Source of the DNA: Neocallimastix lanati (nom. inval.)
Lineage: Eukaryota > Neocallimastigomycota > Neocallimastigomycetes > Neocallimastigales > Neocallimastigaceae
Length of the DNA: 64,000 nt
Direction: 5' to 3'
NCBI GenBank assembly: GCA_016946835.1
Contig: JACVTC010000054.1
Coordinates: 372,501-436,500, forward strand
A program made the position numbers and the translations under genes. Below, piece after piece: positions 1-16,487 of this stretch (the first letter of the stretch is position 1; each line of letters starts with the position of its first letter). Under the pieces are notes generated by a model that saw nothing but the letters and a program-made list of their open reading frames with translations, was not told where the DNA came from and ran no database searches.

Positions 1-1440
1 GTAGATAACGGTTATCTTGAAGCTATTGTCAGAGGTTTCAAGGGAGGTATTATCACAAACAATGTTTACACTAACTTAACTCAATGTGAAACTTTGGAAG
101 GTATAAAGCAAATTTCAATATAAGATTCAAATTAAAAATTAATTTTTGAAGAAATTAAAAATGAAATAATAAAACGTAAATTTTAAATATTTATTACTTT
201 TTTTTTTTTTTTTTTTAAAAAAAAATAAAAAAGATTTAAAGCTTCAATTATCTTCAACTGATTATGGTAATTTCCTTCAAAATGAACCATCTCCTTTATC
301 TACTTCTACTATTGCTGAAAAATGTCGTGAACGTTTAATGGATGATTTTGAATACTTAAGAGTTAATTCTGTTGAACCATTATCTACTTTCCTTGATTAT
401 ATTACGTAAGTTGTAAAATATAAATTAATGATTTTTTAAAATGTAGGATTAATAAAATAATATATTAAAAAATTTTTTTTTAATTATTATATTAGTTACG
501 GTTACATGATTGATAATGTTATTCTTCTTATTACTGGTACTCTTCATGAACGTGATACTCATGAACTTTTAGAAAAGTGTCACCCACTTGGTTCTTTCGA
601 ATCTATGCCAGCTCTTTGCATTGCTACAAATGTCAATGAATTATATAACACCGTTTTAATCGAAACTCCATTAGGTAAATAAAATTTTTAATAATTATTA
701 AAATATAATAAAAAGTATAAAAAGAAAAAATAAATTATTAATAAAACAAAAATATTTAACAAATTTTAAAAAAAGCTCCATACTTTGAAAAGTGTTTAAG
801 TGCTGATGATTTACATGAAGTTGATATTGAAATTATTCGTAACAAGTTATACAAGGCTTACATTGAAGATTTCTACAATTACTGTCAAAAAATTGGTGGT
901 CCAACTGCTGAAGTTATGGGAGAAATTTTACAATTTGAAGCTGATCGTAGAGCTATTAACATTACCATTAATTCTTTCGATACTGAATTAAGTAGGGAAG
1001 AACGTGCTAAGCTTTACCCAGAAAATGGTTTATTATATCCAGATGGTATTAACAAGCTTGCTAAGTGCGATGATCTTGAACAAGTCAAGATGGCTTTAGA
1101 TACTTATCATGTAAATATTTATATATTATTAAAGATTTAGTTATAAAATATTTATTGTAAATAGTATATACTAATAAATAACGAACATCTTATTGAATAG
1201 GATTACGCTGTTATGTTTGATAATGGACCATCAACTGCTTCCGATAAGTCATTAGAAGATAAGTTCTTTGAACGTGAAGTTCACCTTAACAAGAGATCTT
1301 TTGAACAACAATTCCACTATGGTCAATTTTACAGTTATCTTAAGTTAAAGGAACAAGAAATTAGAAATATTGTTTGGATTGCAGAATGTATTGCTCAAAA
1401 CCAAAAGGAAAGAATTAATAACTACATTCCAATTTTCTAA
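1..1440 (+). CDS. VMA6: V-type proton ATPase subunit d, 5'-partial
   Basis: Subunit d (AC39/Vma6) sits on top of the c-ring and couples the central stalk of the vacuolar proton pump to the membrane rotor. Five exons can be joined: 1-100, 234-405, 496-674, 776-1110 and 1201-1440, all with GT-AG borders and consistent phase, giving 341 residues and a stop. The reading starts [15 protein letters not shown], close to the conserved N-terminus of the family, so only about ten residues lie outside the window. Other family stretches are [30 protein letters not shown] and the C-terminal [20 protein letters not shown]. Length matches the usual 345-350 aa. No lesions are seen. The family call is firm; the exact initiator is off the edge. 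Confidence 0.96.
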
Positions 1441-2533
1441 GTTAATTAAAATATTTTTGCTTAAAATCAAAAAAAAAAAAACAAAAAAAAAAAAAAAAAA
1501 TGATATAAAGAGTATTATCTTAAAAATAATTCAATATTATTTAATTTTATAAAACAACAAAAAATATAAAAAATATAAAAAGTATAAGAAATTAAAAAAG
1601 AAATAAAAGAAAAGTTAAAAAAAAATTATAAAAAAAATTATAAAAAAGAATTTAATAAAAGTAATTAAAAAATATAATAAAAAGTGAATACAAAAAATGA
1701 CAAAATAATAAAAAAAAAGTATAAAAATAAAAAAAAAGAAGAAAATGAGAAAAAGATAATAATTATTTTTTTGATAGACCAATTCTTTTTTTTTTTTTTT
1801 TAATTTTTTTTATTTTTTTTTATATAAATTTTCTTAAAGCTTTTATAATATTCTTTTTAAGAAAATTAAAAAATTAATAAATTAAACTAATAATAATATT
1901 TTAAACAAAACAATAAAATATAAAAAAATAAAAATTAAGATAAATATAGAGATAATAACAAATTTATAAATAATAATATAATAATAAAAAAAAAAAGTGT
2001 CTTTAACTTTAGTTTTATTTACCATTAAATTTTTTTTTTTTTACTTCTATTATTTTATTTTTTATATCAAATAAATAATTAAATAAATAATTAGGATAAA
2101 TATATATATATATATATAATTTTTTTTTCTTATTTTTTAAAAAAAAAATTAAAAAAACTTGTTAAATTAACACTTATTCTTTTTATTGTCATTAAAATAA
2201 GATATTAAAAAAAGGTATTAAATACAATTAAATTTAACCAAAGTAAAAATTTAAAATATATTTTATGACCTTTATTAAGTTTCTTTTACTAATAGTTTTA
2301 ATAATAATAATAATTATTAATTTTCAATTTAATTAAGGTGGTTAATAATTAATATTCTATGTATATATGAATAGTAAATTTCTAAAATTTTTATTTTTTA
2401 GATATATTATTCTGTGTATATTTAATCTTTGAATTTTACATTGTTTAATATAAATAATAAATGTTGAAATAAAAATTTTAAAATTTTTTTTAAAAATTAT
2501 TATTATATATTTTATTTATTAAAATACACTTTA

Positions 2534-2564
<31 letters not shown>

Positions 2565-2654
2565 AAAATAAATAATTAAATTAATAAATTAATGATAGAA
2601 TTTTTTATAAAGTTTTATCTTTTACTTTTTTTTATCATATTTTTTTTTTTTTTT
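1441..2654. other. AT-rich intergenic stretch
   Basis: Runs of A and T, TA dinucleotides and no open frame with protein-like composition. It should contain the 3' end of VMA6 and of the convergent receptor gene on the minus strand. I see no RNA gene here. Confidence 0.6.
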
Positions 2655-5600
2655 TTAATTTGAATCAATTTTAAAAGGAACGGTTTTATCTATTTCATCA
2701 ATTTTATGAGTTTCAACAATTATTGAACATTCTGGTTCAATATTAATATTTAAAACAATTAATATTTTTTCACCTACAAAGATTATAATAATAAATAATG
2801 AAATTAATAGAATCAATAATGAAATAATAAAATATAGAATAGCTATTTCCACATCACCAAATACTAATATATAGCAAAGGGTTAACTAGATATTTAAAAA
2901 TGAATGTAAAAATTAATATAATTTTTTTTTTTTTTTTTTTTTGTTTTTTTGAATTTATAAAATATTTTATGTTATTTACTAATAAGAAGGTTACTGATGA
3001 AGCTGATAAAATTTTTTTTGACTATAAATATTATTTTATGTATATATATAATTTTTGATTAATTTATATGTAAAATGTTAATACCAATAGGTAATGAACA
3101 TATTTTTATATTATATATATATATATATTTCATAAAAATTACATCATTAAATTCACTTGGCACTAGTAAATAATGAGTTATGAATAATATTATAAAATAA
3201 TTAGTATTAAATATATTTTTGATAATTTCAAAATTTAAATTAGTACAAATTTTGTTACTAAAAGTGTTATAATTTAAGATTGTTTTAAAAAAAAATTTTT
3301 TTTTTTTTTTTTTTTTTTTTTATTTCGAACCTTTTCTTCCTCGATATGCTACTATTATGGATATTATTATTAATATATAATCAATAAAAAATATTAATTT
3401 TAAAATCAACACATTTCCAAGTGAGCATTTTTCATAGTCGTAATGACCAATATAATTATAATATTTTTTTCCAATTTCAATTCCTTTTTGTGTAAATGTC
3501 CATAATAATAACAAAATAAATTGTGTTATTCCAATTACCCAAAATAATAAAAAGCTTTTATACTTTTTATTTATTTTTGTAATATTTTTAGTATTAATTA
3601 CGGAGTTAATAACTTCTGATTTTATACAATATGAACAAATAAATCCAGTAATCTTAATATATATATATATATATATAATTTTTCATAAATATTATTATAA
3701 TAATATATTAATCATTTATAAATAGTTTAATAACATCTACTTACCCCAACTATTAATGTCCAGAATTTTAAAATACAATTATATTTGTTCAATTTTCCTA
3801 TCCAAAAAATGACAGAAGTATTTAATACTGCACTAGATATTAATAAATTGATTAAAAAATGAAAACCTGTGGAATAAATACACCTTTTTTTTCTGTTCCT
3901 ATTTTTTAATAAAAATTAAATAAAATAAAATAAAGTAATATAAAATATATATTTTAATAATACAATAATATATTTTTGATTTTTTTTTTTTTCAATGATA
4001 TGTATTATATTATATATAATTATATATAAAGATAAATTAATTATTAATTTAATACATTATAATAATAAAAAGGAATATAAATTCAATAATTAATGTAAGA
4101 GTAATAAGCATAATGATTATTATTCCTTTAAAATTTTTATAAGGAATATATGAACATTCAATTGTTTTTAAAGTATTATTACTTGTTTTGCAATTTAGAT
4201 AGGTAATATCCATTAGTTGGCTTGTATCATTACAATCAGTAATATTATATAGGATTTGTTTATTATTGTCACAACTTGGTAGAAATACATGATCAATTAA
4301 ATCGCAGCATTCATTAATTATTTCCTTAAATGTTTTTGGATTCTTTTCATATTCTTTATAGTATAAATGTGCTAATAATATTGATATTGGATTATGATTT
4401 TCAAAGTCGTTTATTTCTCCACTTTTTTTTTTTTTAATTTATGTTTTTTTTTTTTTTTTTAATTTTAATTTCAAAAATTTTTTTTTAAAAAAAAGAAGAA
4501 AAAAGTTAATTACATATATATATGTGTTAGATTTATTAAATTTTATAATTTTTAAAAAAATATTTTATAATAATGATGAATTATATTATTCTTTACAATG
4601 TACTATATGGAAACTATATAACAATTATATAATAATTTTTAAATGAAATAGTTTTAATGATAATATATATATATTTATGTTAATATATAAATATTAATTA
4701 ATATAAAAAATTTATTTATAATTTTTACTTGGTAAGGTTTTGCAATTTTTACTGTAGAATCAAAAATTGAACAAATTTTATCATTTGATTGTAATTTATA
4801 ATTAATATCATTCATTGTTTTTAATATGATAGATTCATTTTCACTAATAGGAAATTCAATTTTATATTTATCTGAGTATGTAATTGTATGATTTATAAAA
4901 TTTATTTCATTATCGCATTGAAAATTTATATTTAAAAATTTATTATCAAAGAATTCATATTTTGATGAATAATCTAAATTAATTGAAACTCCTCTATTCG
5001 ATCCATTAGTTATATGATTTAGGAATACAACATTCATTTTATTATTATAAACGTAATAATAAGGCGTCACTTCATCAAATTGTAATAATTCATTACATAA
5101 CTCTTTTTTGTTTTTTTGAACATCTATACATCTTTTAGTATATACATATTTTTATATATATATTAAAATAAATCAAGAATAAATTATTATTTAATATAGA
5201 GTTTTTTTTTCTTTTTTATTTTTTAAAGTTTCATCATCTATTTATTTTTTATATACTTTTTACCAAATATATTTTCAAATGGCTTTATATTATAACAAAG
5301 TCATATTAATTTTTTATTAAAATTATAAAAATTATATTATTATGATTTTTTTTAATTAATTTTCATTAAATTAGTATAATATATATAAATGGATATGTTT
5401 AATTATTATATATTACTGTTATTGAACTATTTAATTCTGCAAAAAAAGGATAGTCTTGATTAATTAATATTTCAATATATTCAAATAGTTGATCTGGATA
5501 TTTCGACATTTTAGTAATAATAATGCCTTAATTATATAGAGTTGTATTTTTTATTTTTATTTTTTATATGATATTTTTTTTTATTATTATTATTATTTTT

Positions 5601-6572
5601 AATAAATTTGTGTTAATTCTTTTATGAAAATTTTGAAAATTAATTATTTATATTTCTATATATATAATAAAATTTTTATTTACCTGCTCCTCCTAGAACT
5701 ATTATAATATTGTTTTTAAAATTATTTTTGTTTAATAATAAATAAATGAATAAATATATATATATATATATATGTTGTTACTACTATTTTAATTATATAA
5801 TTATGCTACTAATACATACATGATGAAGTACCTGGCATATACTATAAATATTAATTATTTTATAATATTATTATAAATAAATTAATATATTAGATGTATA
5901 TTAAATTTTAATAATATTAATTTTATAAATAAAAATAGCATATTTACTGATAATAAAATATCTCCAGGTAACTTTTATGGAGTATATCATGAAGAATAAT
6001 GAAAGAAAAAATAATTTTTTCAACTATTTAATTAAAATGACATATATTATAACTATAATAATAATTATTATTTTTTTAAATAGCTTTAGTATTAATACAT
6101 TTTTAAATGGGGATCCAAATCCTAATCCATTTATTTGTATATCATTATTTGGAATACTATCAATCATTCTTAATTTTGGATAAGTATCAAAAGATTCAGG
6201 ATATGATGATGAATTTAGCCATTTAAAAACCTGATCTTCTTTTAACCATTTATCAATCTTATATATATATATATTATATTGTATATTATATTATTATAAT
6301 TACACTATTACTGGTTTCAATTTATTATTATTTTTATATTTCATTATTATAGTTCTTCCTTATTTTAATTAATAATCAATACTACATACATAATGATTTT
6401 CAAATGGTTCTATTATTATTGATAGCTTTTTTATGTATTCTTCACTACGAAATCCACATTTTTTTACATTACTATTAATATCTTCTGTTATAAATGGAAT
6501 ACCCAATGACTGACATAAAATAATAAAAGCTTTTGCATCTTTATAAAATTTTTTAAAATATAAAAAAATTTA

Positions 6573-6621
<49 letters not shown>

Positions 6622-7057
6622 ATTATTATTATTATTTATTCTTATTTATTCTATTTATTATTATTCATTTATTATTATTTATAATTATTTATTATTATTA
6701 TTATTTATTATTATTTATTATTATTTATTATTATTATTGTTAGTATAATACATATTATTTAACATTATTTATATATTTATTATATTTATTAGTTATTTTC
6801 ATCATTATTAAATATTTTTTTTTAAATGTTATATATACCCTCGTATGAATTAGAGCGTGGAAAATTAAGTCCTGGCAATCCTGTACAATTTTTTATTTTT
6901 TTAGCATATTCGAAAACTTTTTCCCAAGTCCACTTTTCATATTTTTATTTTTATTTTTTTAATTTTAATTATTATTATTATTATTATTATTATTATTGTT
7001 GTTATTGGTATTATTAATTATTACCATTATTCGCAATGATGTTGTTTAATTATTTAA

Positions 7058-7108
<51 letters not shown>

Positions 7109-7622
7109 TTTATTATTTTAAAATAAGTTAACATATTAAATAAAACATTAAAATATAAATATTTATTTTTTATATATAAACAATTAGTATTATATATGAA
7201 AGTTTTAATTATATATATTTAACTATACTATACAGTCTTATGATAGTTACGGCCCCTATATATTATATAAGTTTATTAAGATTTTAGTTTTAATTATAAT
7301 AGTTAATACAAAATTATAATTATTAGTATTATTATATTTATTATTATTACCAGTAATCACTTATAGGCTATGAATTTATAATATATAACAAATTAGTTTA
7401 ATTAATGCTGATGAGTATTATAAATTTTGTTATATATTTATTTCAAATTTCATTATTTCTATTTAAAAAATTTTATATTTACTGGTGGATAATGAAGATC
7501 ATATCCTTGATCTATACAATAATCAAATGTTGTGATATTAAACCAGAAAGTTCTAAAATCAACAATTAATGGGACTGCAAGCCAATTATTACCAAGATGA
7601 TCTATTTAACATAATTATAAAT

Positions 7623-7656
<34 letters not shown>

Positions 7657-8717
7657 AAATATTTTTATATAAATTAATATGCTATAATTGATTTTATTTT
7701 ATTTTGTTTTTTTTTCTCTATTTAATTTTTATTACAGTCATAATATGAATATTTATTGATTAAACTTTCTATTGATTTTCCTGTTTTTTTAAAATATTTT
7801 CTAAAATATGGTTCTAAATTTAAAGTTTCATCATTTTTATATCTATAAGAAAGCTATAATTATTATAATTATTATTAATATTTATGATATTAATAAATAT
7901 ACTTGTTAATATAATCATAGAATTAAAATTTAATATATTTATATAGAAGTATATAAAAGTATTAAAAAAATGGTACTTGGGTTGTCCCTATCATAATCAT
8001 ATCCGGACATGGCTTTTCATCCTTACATATTTCAGCATTAACATTATCGTCCCTTTATGTTTAATAGATAATGTATTAAGCAATATATATGTATATTGTA
8101 AATATTATAAGGCATAAAGAATACTAATAATATTTTATTATATTATTGTAATATACCATCCAGCGTCATAGAATTTTAGACAAAATATTTTATTTTGCTT
8201 TTTTTGTTCATTATACCATATAGGAAATGCGCTCATAAATATAGAAGTCATGTTATAATATTTACCTGAATATGGCGTAGTCCAAAATAATACAGTTTCT
8301 TTTTCGTCATCACCTTTATCAATATCTTCACTATTACATATTACTGCAGACTTGGCATCATGACTTTTTTTGTAGTTTAAATATACATATTATATAAATT
8401 TCATTAATAATTCATGAGTTATTTAATATGGAATAATTAAATAAAAATTTAATCTTGTATAATAATATATACTCAAATTATATAATAGTATACATTAATT
8501 TTATTTCTTCATATTCATTAAAAAATAAAGTGGTATAATTATAGGTATAATGATATCGACTAATAAATTCAGAATTATCATTAAATAAATCAATTGTAAA
8601 TTTTTCAGGATTATTTTTATCTATATCTTTTTTACCAACACATATTTGTATAATGTTTATTAAATTTATCCATATAAATATAATTATATGATATTTTAGA
8701 GGTTTTTCATGTTTCAT
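2655..8717 (-). CDS. Class C GPCR-like receptor with N-terminal sugar-binding-protein domain; many micro-exons
   Basis: The start at 8717 is followed by a hydrophobic signal segment (HIIIFIWINLINIIQICVG). Phase-consistent GT-AG exons by eye: 8717-8494, 8363-8157, 8052-7977, 7853-7736, 7601-7483, 6932-6839, 6538-6390, 6257-6099, 5971-5948, 5841-5820, 5698-5684, 5526-5417, 5282-5264, 5123-4729, 4613-4597, 4421-4056, 3898-3745, 3652-3320. The ectodomain resembles bacterial ABC sugar-binding proteins: PDMIMIGTTQ, WTWEKVFEYAKKI, LPGLNFPRSNSYE and the PGTSSFLGGAG glycine turn. Membrane segments begin with GIIIIMLITLTLIIEFIFLF in exon 16 and end in IVAYRGRK, as in class C receptors. Exons 1-18 give 866 aa and then a stop at 3320. 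Sequence resembling the last segments lies at 3235-3120 (FEIIKNIFNTNYFIILFITH) and 2860-2655 but does not join in phase. Either a border is misread or the 3' end is broken. Probable role: nutrient or surface sensing (inference). Confidence 0.78.
6563..6740. repeat. TTA trinucleotide tract inside a receptor intron
   Basis: Imperfect TTA/TTTA microsatellite in the intron between exons 6 and 7 of the minus-strand receptor gene. A second one lies at 6970-7110 in the preceding intron. Confidence 0.8.
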
Positions 8718-9656
8718 TTTTTAATTATTATTATTATTTAATTTTTTATCTTTATTATACTTTATTTTTATTTCTGTTTTTTTTTTTAATAAGTTTTTTT
8801 TTTACTATTTTTATATATTTTATTTTTTCTTGTTTTATCTTATTTTATTTTATTTTATTTTTATTTTTATCCTTTTATTTTATTTTATTTTATTTTATTT
8901 TTATTTTTATTATTTTTTTTTTATCTTTATTTTTTTTTTATTTTATTTTTTATTTTATTTTTTATCTTTATTTTTTTTTTTTTTATTTTATTTTTTATTT
9001 TTATTTTTATTTTTTTTTTTTTATTTATTTTTTTTTTTTTATTTTTATTTTTATTTTTTTTATTTTTTATTATATTTTATTTTTTTATTTTAATAATTTA
9101 TTTAAAGAATAAAACCCGGATTATTTGTTATTTAATATATATATAGATTTATTATAAAAATATAAATAATTATTTTTATTTTTATATATATTTTTCTTAT
9201 TATAATTATTTTATTAATTGTGATACAAATAAAAGTTTATTTATATTTTAATACTATATTTATAATTTTAATATTAATGAATAAAAAATTTTCATTATTT
9301 TATATTGGAATATCAATAAATAATAATCATAAAGAAAATTAACATCACTAAAAAAAAAAAAAAAAAGACATTTTAGTAAATATTTTAATAAATACTTTGA
9401 ATTTAAAAAAATATATTTTTTGAACAAAAAATATTAAAATTATTTTTGAATAATTCTTATTTCAGAGAATTTTTATAATTTTTTTTTTTATTTAATTGTA
9501 GTCAGCAATTATAAACATTCAAACATAAATATTTATTCCAATTTAAATATACATATTACCTCTTTAAATAAATTTGTATATTTACTCAATATTTTCATAA
9601 TAAAAATTATTTTTTAAAAATTTTTAAATAAAGTATATTTCATAAAATTAAGCATG

Positions 9657-9688
<32 letters not shown>

Positions 9689-10026
9689 TGAAAGTAATAT
9701 AGTTTTATTTTTATAAATTAATTTTCTTTCATCGAGTTTTCATTACTATATTTGTTTTAATTTATTTAAATAAAATAAAATGTAAATTTTATAATTTTTT
9801 TTTTCCATATGCAATTTAATTCATACCCTTTGGGAAAAATTACAATATGTTGAATTAAAAGTTAAAATTTAATACTTTAATTTTTCCTCTACAATAAATG
9901 ATAGTTTTTATCCCAATTTCATTTAGATAAATAAATAAATAATAATTACATGAATAAATAAGTAAATAATTAATTAATAAATAAATTAATAAAAAAAAAA
10001 TAACCAAATAAATATTAGAATAAAAC
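8718..10026. other. T-rich upstream region of the receptor gene
   Basis: 8830-9095 is almost pure TTTTA/TTTTTA low-complexity sequence on the plus strand. The rest is AT-rich with no credible frame. It contains the promoter side of the minus-strand receptor gene, but I cannot point to a specific element. Confidence 0.6.
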
Positions 10027-10282
<256 letters not shown>

Positions 10283-10339
10283 GCTGTATCAAAATCACAA
10301 TATTCTTTTTTCATAAAATTCTCAAAATATAGAATTCAC

Positions 10340-11690
10340 TAGGTCTAAACCCGCTCTTTTATCTAAAATTTAAATATTATTTCTATGAACATTAGAGTTA
10401 GTTGAACTAAAACCTGTATCAAGGACTTCTTCAAACGAAACCGAAATTATTATTAAATGATTTTATTATATTTCTTTTAAATTCAATTGTGAAGGAATAT
10501 AATCAATACTTTCTTCCAAATAATCATTTAAAATATGATATACAGATTCATATTTTTTTATATCATCATTAAAAAATGAAATTAGTATTAATTTATATTT
10601 TAATTTGATACTAGCAATGTCTTAAAACACATGTATTCTAAAAATATAATTAAAAAAGAAAAAAACTTGTTGTTATGAAAAAAAAAACATATATATAAAT
10701 ATATTATTTTTTTTTTATTTCAAGTATAATAATATTAATTGATAATAGTAATTGGTATAAAAAGTAATTATTATGATATTTTGATTCTGTTTTGGCGATT
10801 TTAAATTTAATAAAATGATAATAGGACGAAATTATAAAAAAAAAAATTATATATATACATATATAAATTGAGAACATTTATTTAAAAAAAAATTATTTAT
10901 TTTATCAATATAATTTTTTTATTTAAATAAATAATAAAATATTATATTCATATATATAAATATAATAAAATAATTATTCTATTGCATTTACATTATATTC
11001 TTTTTTTCTTGGTATTTTTAACATTATTATATTTAATTCATTCATATTACTAAACATTTGATAATTTTTTTTAAAGCTTTCTATATAAAAAAAAATTATA
11101 TATATATTTTTATTTGATTAAGCTTTATTAAATTAATTAAAATTAATTAAAATTTAAAATAATAATTATATAATATCAATAATCAAATATTAAAAATATT
11201 TTATTTCTACTACTTCATATAAATTTTTTTATTATAATTTTCGACAAAATTGAAAGTATCTACATGAATTAAAGAGTAAATATCAGTATATTATTATAAA
11301 TAGTAATGAAGAAATTTAAAATTTTAATATTATGTGATTTATTTATAATATTAGATAAAAATCAAATGCTAAAAGTATTAATGAATTGGAACAAATTTAA
11401 TTATATTTAATATAATATATTAAATATATATATATATATGTTAAATTCATTTATCAGAAAAATATATATTTTTTGAAATTAAAGTAATTAATTAAAAACA
11501 AATACTTATATTATTATCTGAATTAATTATTAAGATTAATTGAAATAGTACTTCTGAAATTTAAAAAATCATTTTATAAAATTTAAATGTATATCATATA
11601 ATAATGAATTCAATCTTTAGAAAAAGTACTTTCAATAACACATTTCCAATCATAAGAATTGTATAAATTTTTATTTAGAAATAAAGACAT
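10340..11690 (-). pseudogene. Decayed gene of unknown family
   Basis: On the minus strand there are islands of protein-like sequence separated by stops and frame changes. They are MSLFLNKNLYNSYDWKCVIE from 11690, SFKKNYQMFSNMNELNIIML near 11080-11000, FNDDIKKYESVYHILNDYLE near 10600-10500, and SVSFEEVLDTGFSSTNSNVH near 10440-10390. I could not join them with GT-AG borders. The first island runs into a stop with no donor nearby. This fits a broken intron-rich gene rather than a working one. The family is not recognised. Confidence 0.4.
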
Positions 11691-11934
11691 ATTTAAATAT
11701 TCATTTATTCTTTAATTTTATTATTATTATTATTATAATTGTATTTTTTAAATAAAAATAGAATAATTTATGAACTAAATAATTCTAAATATATATATAT
11801 AATTGCTTATTTTATATACATTCAAAATTATATAAAATTCTTTATAATTATGCTTTTATAATGAATAAAATTTGATATTTGTTATTAAATAATTCTGAAA
11901 TTATTATTTGATAATTTATAAAAGCTTATTACTA

Positions 11935-14437
<2,503 letters not shown>

Positions 14438-14845
14438 TTTAAAATAACCTTTCTTTCTCTCCTTTTTTTTTTTTTTTCTTTCTTTTTTTTTTTTTTTTTT
14501 TTTTTTTTGTATTACTATATATTTTTATATAATATATAATATTTTTATATATTTAATTTTTATATATTTAATTTTTTTTTTTTTTTTCATATTTTTTTTA
14601 TTTGTTTATATATGCAAAATATTTTAAATTTAAGTAAAATATTTTTTTATGAATATATATATATATATATAAAATACCTTTAACTATTAAAAAATTATTT
14701 TATTAAAAACAAAAAAAAAAAAAAAAACAAAAAAAAAAAAAAAAAAAAGTGTATAATATCTTATCTATTATAGACAATTTTATCATAAAGATACATAAAT
14801 ATATATATTAATAAAAAAAATATTTACAATATTTAAACAACAATA

Positions 14846-14889
14846 AACAGTAATAATAATAATAATAAATAATAATAATAATAATAATA

Positions 14890-14960
<71 letters not shown>
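14846..14960. repeat. AAT microsatellite
   Basis: Imperfect (AAT)n with a few AAAT units, downstream of the WDR5-like gene. Confidence 0.9.
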
Positions 14961-14961
<1 letters not shown>

Positions 14962-15038
14962 TGTTTTTATTAAATAAATAAATAAAAATAAAATAAAAAA
15001 AAAATTATATACTATTAATATATATTATTATTAAAGAA

Positions 15039-15076
<38 letters not shown>

Positions 15077-15839
15077 TGCTTTAATATTAGAATGAGAATT
15101 TAAATAAAAATTATTGTATATTTTTAAAAACTTTTTCAATGTTTTCCGTAAAAATGATTGAGTTGACCATCTTGTAATACAAAGGTGCATTTTAGCTACT
15201 TTATTTTTAAATGTATATATATAAAAGATTAAGACAGAATATAAGAAATTTGAAGATATTTTTTCTTACGTCCAAATCAATCAACATTGAGTTTTCATTA
15301 TTTTATAAAATATTTTTCCTACATCTTCAATAATTTTTTTTTTTTTTTTTTTAAAAAAAAATAAATAAAAATAAAAAGTAATTGAATTGTTTTAGAAAAT
15401 TTTCATTAAATCATAATCTTTAGTATGAATAGAAAAAATTCTTATATTTCTTTTCGAATTCTCAATTTACTTAAAAATTAGAAGCTTTTTTTTTTTTTTA
15501 AAAAAAAAAAAAAAGAAAGAAGGAATGTTAGACTATTAGAATAGAAAAATGCAAAAAAAGTATTAATCTTCTCACATTTTTAAAATATTCCAAGTGTTCA
15601 ATTGAATTTTTATTTTTATTTTAATTTTTATTCTATTTTTTCTGAATTTAATGAGTTCAATCAGGATTCAAATTTAATATGAAAATTATTTAAAAAGAAG
15701 AACAAATATTGCAATTTGTTCAATATATAGATGAAATTCATATTTATTTTTTCTATAATTGTTCATGAAAATTCATTAAGCATTTTGATAATAAAGAGGA
15801 AAAGTTTTGAAGATAATAGATAATAATAATTTTTACATA

Positions 15840-15887
<48 letters not shown>

Positions 15888-16317
15888 ATGAAAATGTATT
15901 TAAAGCCTAATCAATCAATTCAGGTGAAAGAAAACCATTTATCAATAATATATTTCAATCACCTTCGAGAGTATTCATTTCCTATTTCATATTTTGTGGA
16001 GCTTGTGGATTACATTATTATATTATGATAATTAGTGATTTTTTCTTTTTTATTTAATGAATAATTTGTCATTAGTTTCTATTTTTAAAAATGTTAACAT
16101 CGAAACAATAAACGATATGGAAAATAAAAGAATTATAATAATATTTTTAATCTTCATGGAGTTTGAGGACTTTTTATCCACAAAGCACATCATGAAGTTT
16201 TAATTAGTATAAATATTAAATTTCTTATAATTTTTTATTATATATTATTAAAAATAATAATTAATAATAATAATTAATAATAAATAATTGTAAATAAATA
16301 AATAATAAATAAATAAA

Positions 16318-16487
16318 TAATAAATAATAAATAATAAATAATAAATAATAAATAATAAATAATAAATAATAAATAATAAATAATAAATAATAAATAATAA
16401 ATAATAAATAATAAATAATAAATAATAAATAATAAATAATAAATAATAAATAATAAATAATAATAAACAATAAATAATAAATAATAA
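16318..16487. repeat. 7-bp tandem array (AAATAAT)n
   Basis: About 24 units of a heptamer, nearly perfect. The same heptamer forms the larger array at 33333-33596. Confidence 0.93.

Noticed and set aside
5977-6183. 68-residue plus-strand frame with a membrane-like segment
   Set aside because: It lies antisense to well-phased exons of the minus-strand receptor.
8830-9093. 87-residue Phe/Tyr/Leu frame
   Set aside because: It comes from T-rich low-complexity DNA and has no protein-like composition.
15807-16200. Coding-like scraps on both strands (for example MKMYLKPNQSIQVKENHLS)
   Set aside because: A T-homopolymer precedes the ATG, stops interrupt quickly, and neither strand gives a joinable structure.
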